The notes below the pieces were generated by a model. The model had not been told where the DNA came from and did not search any database. It saw only the letters and a program-made list of their open reading frames with translations. From an uncultured Bacteroidota bacterium (GTDB lineage: Bacteria > Bacteroidota > Bacteroidia > Flavobacteriales > Schleiferiaceae), in NCBI GenBank assembly GCA_913056475.1, contig CAJXMS010000018.1:1-15243 (forward strand): DNA of 15,243 nt, in the 5' to 3' direction. Shown piece by piece: positions 13,814 through 15,243 of this stretch. Numbering within the stretch: position 1 is the first letter of the stretch; the number at the start of each line of letters is the position of its first letter. The position numbers were made by a program, and so were the translations under genes.

Positions 13814-14551
13814 ATGACAAGACTATCCGTAAACATCAATAAAATTGCCACCCTGCGCAATGCGCGGGGCGGCTCGGTGCCCAATGTCCTTACCGCCGCC
13901 CAGCGCTGCCAGGAATACGGCGGCCAGGGCATCACGGTTCATCCCCGCCCCGACGAACGTCACATCACCTATGAGGATGTCCGCACCCTTCCCGGTGTAA
14001 TGCAAACAGAATTCAACGTAGAAGGCTATCCCGGGGCCGCTTTCATGGAGCTGGTGCTTAAGGTAAAACCCCAGCAAGTGACCCTGGTGCCGGATGACCC
14101 CAACGTGCTCACCTCCAATGCCGGCTGGGACACCCAGCTCCACCAACTTTTCCTCCAGGAAACGGTCCAGCGCCTCCACGCCGAAGGCATCCGCACCTCC
14201 CTCTTTATGGAGTGCGACGATGCGCTCCTGGAGGCCGCTGCGCAAACCGGTACCGACCGCATAGAGCTCTACACCGAAGCCTTCGCCCGCCAATATGCCC
14301 AGGGCCAGCCCCAAAAAGCGGTGGCCCCCTACGTGGCCGCCGCCCAAAAAGCCCACGAGCTGGGCATGGGGGTAAACGCCGGCCACGACCTGGACCTGGA
14401 CAATCTCCAGTACTTTGCCCAGCAAGTTCCTCACCTGGAGGAGGTTTCCATCGGGCACGCCCTTATTGCCGATGCCCTCTACCTGGGCCTGGAAAATACC
14501 ATCCAGCGCTACCTGCGCGCACTGGAAATGGCCCGGTATGAAAGCGCCTAA
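13814..14551 (+). CDS. pdxJ: Pyridoxine 5'-phosphate synthase
   Basis: This enzyme joins 3-amino-2-oxopropyl phosphate (1-amino-acetone 3-phosphate) with 1-deoxyxylulose 5-phosphate to make pyridoxine 5'-phosphate in the DXP-dependent vitamin B6 pathway. It is 245 aa, the family length. LSVNINKIATLRNARGG (4-20) is the N-terminal phosphate/substrate strand, TVHPRPDERHIT (41-52) holds H43, EFNVEG holds E70, and NAGHDLDLDN (188-197) holds H191. These correspond to the conserved His-Glu-His set. The INK in place of the proteobacterial 'IDH' is a lineage variant. Its last 14 nt overlap the start of the LD-carboxypeptidase gene. Confidence 0.96.
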   Translation: MTRLSVNINKIATLRNARGGSVPNVLTAAQRCQEYGGQGITVHPRPDERHITYEDVRTLPGVMQTEFNVEGYPGAAFMELVLKVKPQQVTLVPDDPNVLTSNAGWDTQLHQLFLQETVQRLHAEGIRTSLFMECDDALLEAAAQTGTDRIELYTEAFARQYAQGQPQKAVAPYVAAAQKAHELGMGVNAGHDLDLDNLQYFAQQVPHLEEVSIGHALIADALYLGLENTIQRYLRALEMARYESA

Positions 14552-15243
14552 AGCGCTCCAAAAGGGCGATCAGGTAGCCATCATCAGTACCGCCCGGGCC
14601 GTGCGCCCGGCGGACATGGCCCCGGCCCATGCCCTTCTAAAAGATTGGGGCCTTAAGCCCCGGGAAGGACCCCACCTCTACCAGGTACACCACCAAATGG
14701 CCGGCACCGCTCAGCAGCGGGCCGCCGACCTCACCTGGGCCCTGGAAAACCCCGCCATCAAAGCCATTTTTTGTGCCCGGGGCGGCTACGGAACCATCCA
14801 GTTGCTGGATTATTTTGACCATACCCTGGTCGCTCGCCATCCCAAGTGGCTGGTGGGCTTCAGCGACGTCACCGTCCTGCACAACCTCTACGCCCGCCAC
14901 GGCCTAATGAGTATTCACGCCAGCATGCCCAGCCTCTTTGCTCAGAACACTTCCCAGGCTCTGACCTCCCTGCGCCAGGCGCTATTTGGAGAAACCTACC
15001 AAATAAGCGCCCCCGCACATCCTTTCAACCAATGGGGCCAGGCCCAGGGCCCCCTTACCGGGGGCAACCTCAGCATGGTATACAGCCAGTGTGGCAGCCC
15101 CACCCGCCTACACACCGGGGGGCAGCTGCTTTTCCTGGAAGATATCGACGAGTACCTCTACCACCTCGACCGCATGCTTTACAACCTCCGCTACAATGGC
15201 TACCTGGAAGCCCCGGCCGGCATACTCCTGGGCGGTTTTACCG
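14538..15243 (+). CDS. LD-carboxypeptidase (peptidase S66), 3' end outside window
   Basis: This partial gene is open from ATG 14538 to the window edge, 235 codons with no stop. S66 enzymes remove the terminal D-Ala from tetrapeptide stems during murein recycling. The nucleophile motif GFSDVT puts the catalytic Ser at 109, after ARGGYGTIQLLDYF (80-93). FLEDIDEYLYHLDRML (199-214) supplies the catalytic Glu, E201. The catalytic His lies in the missing C-terminal part. The start KAPKALQKGDQVAIISTARAV is typical. It overlaps pdxJ by 14 nt, so translation is probably coupled, although the enzymes are in unrelated pathways. There is no signal peptide, so a cytoplasmic, recycling role is likely. Confidence 0.93.
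   Translation, partial: MKAPKALQKGDQVAIISTARAVRPADMAPAHALLKDWGLKPREGPHLYQVHHQMAGTAQQRAADLTWALENPAIKAIFCARGGYGTIQLLDYFDHTLVARHPKWLVGFSDVTVLHNLYARHGLMSIHASMPSLFAQNTSQALTSLRQALFGETYQISAPAHPFNQWGQAQGPLTGGNLSMVYSQCGSPTRLHTGGQLLFLEDIDEYLYHLDRMLYNLRYNGYLEAPAGILLGGFT

Overview
The window looks like part of a chromosome from a GC-rich member of the Bacteroidota. Three things suggest this. First, most intergenic gaps hold the promoter type known from that phylum, a -7 box of the form TAnnTTTG, and there are no convincing Shine-Dalgarno sites. Second, the left edge carries a REP-like hairpin cluster of a style I associate with Bacteroidota such as the Saprospiria; the order is a guess. Third, the right half has the gene run CBS protein, nadK, DUF6089, uppS, bamA, two skp/ompH genes and murI, which is a Bacteroidota-type arrangement. 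I see no phage, plasmid, CRISPR or RNA genes. Nearly everything is housekeeping.

Layout. Positions 1-443 are non-coding: three small hairpins flanked by two copies of a ~43-nt direct repeat. Positions 444-2527 hold three minus-strand genes: 5-formyltetrahydrofolate cyclo-ligase, a 1-Cys (Prx6-type) peroxiredoxin and a DUF2461 protein. A plus-strand VOC protein (2632-3057) converges on minus-strand metG (3075-5102). A plus-strand alpha/beta hydrolase (5224-5988) is divergent from metG and overlaps the end of murI.

From 13777 down to 5974 the minus strand is an outer-membrane and envelope block. It contains a CBS/ACT-like protein, NAD kinase, a DUF6089 beta-barrel protein, undecaprenyl diphosphate synthase (lipid carrier), BamA (outer-membrane protein insertase), two periplasmic Skp/OmpH chaperones and glutamate racemase (D-Glu for peptidoglycan). 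A very strong terminator hairpin separates the second skp gene from murI. On the plus strand, pdxJ (13814-14551) overlaps an LD-carboxypeptidase gene that runs off the right edge.

No obviously new biological system stands out. The most interesting signals are regulatory and translational. Several -7 boxes sit only 5-9 nt from the start codon, predicting near-leaderless mRNAs. Two divergent promoters are packed into 36 bp. Two terminators appear to overlap the next gene's promoter. The DUF6089 gene seems to start at a rare ATT codon. All of these are predictions from reading the sequence; none was computed or tested.
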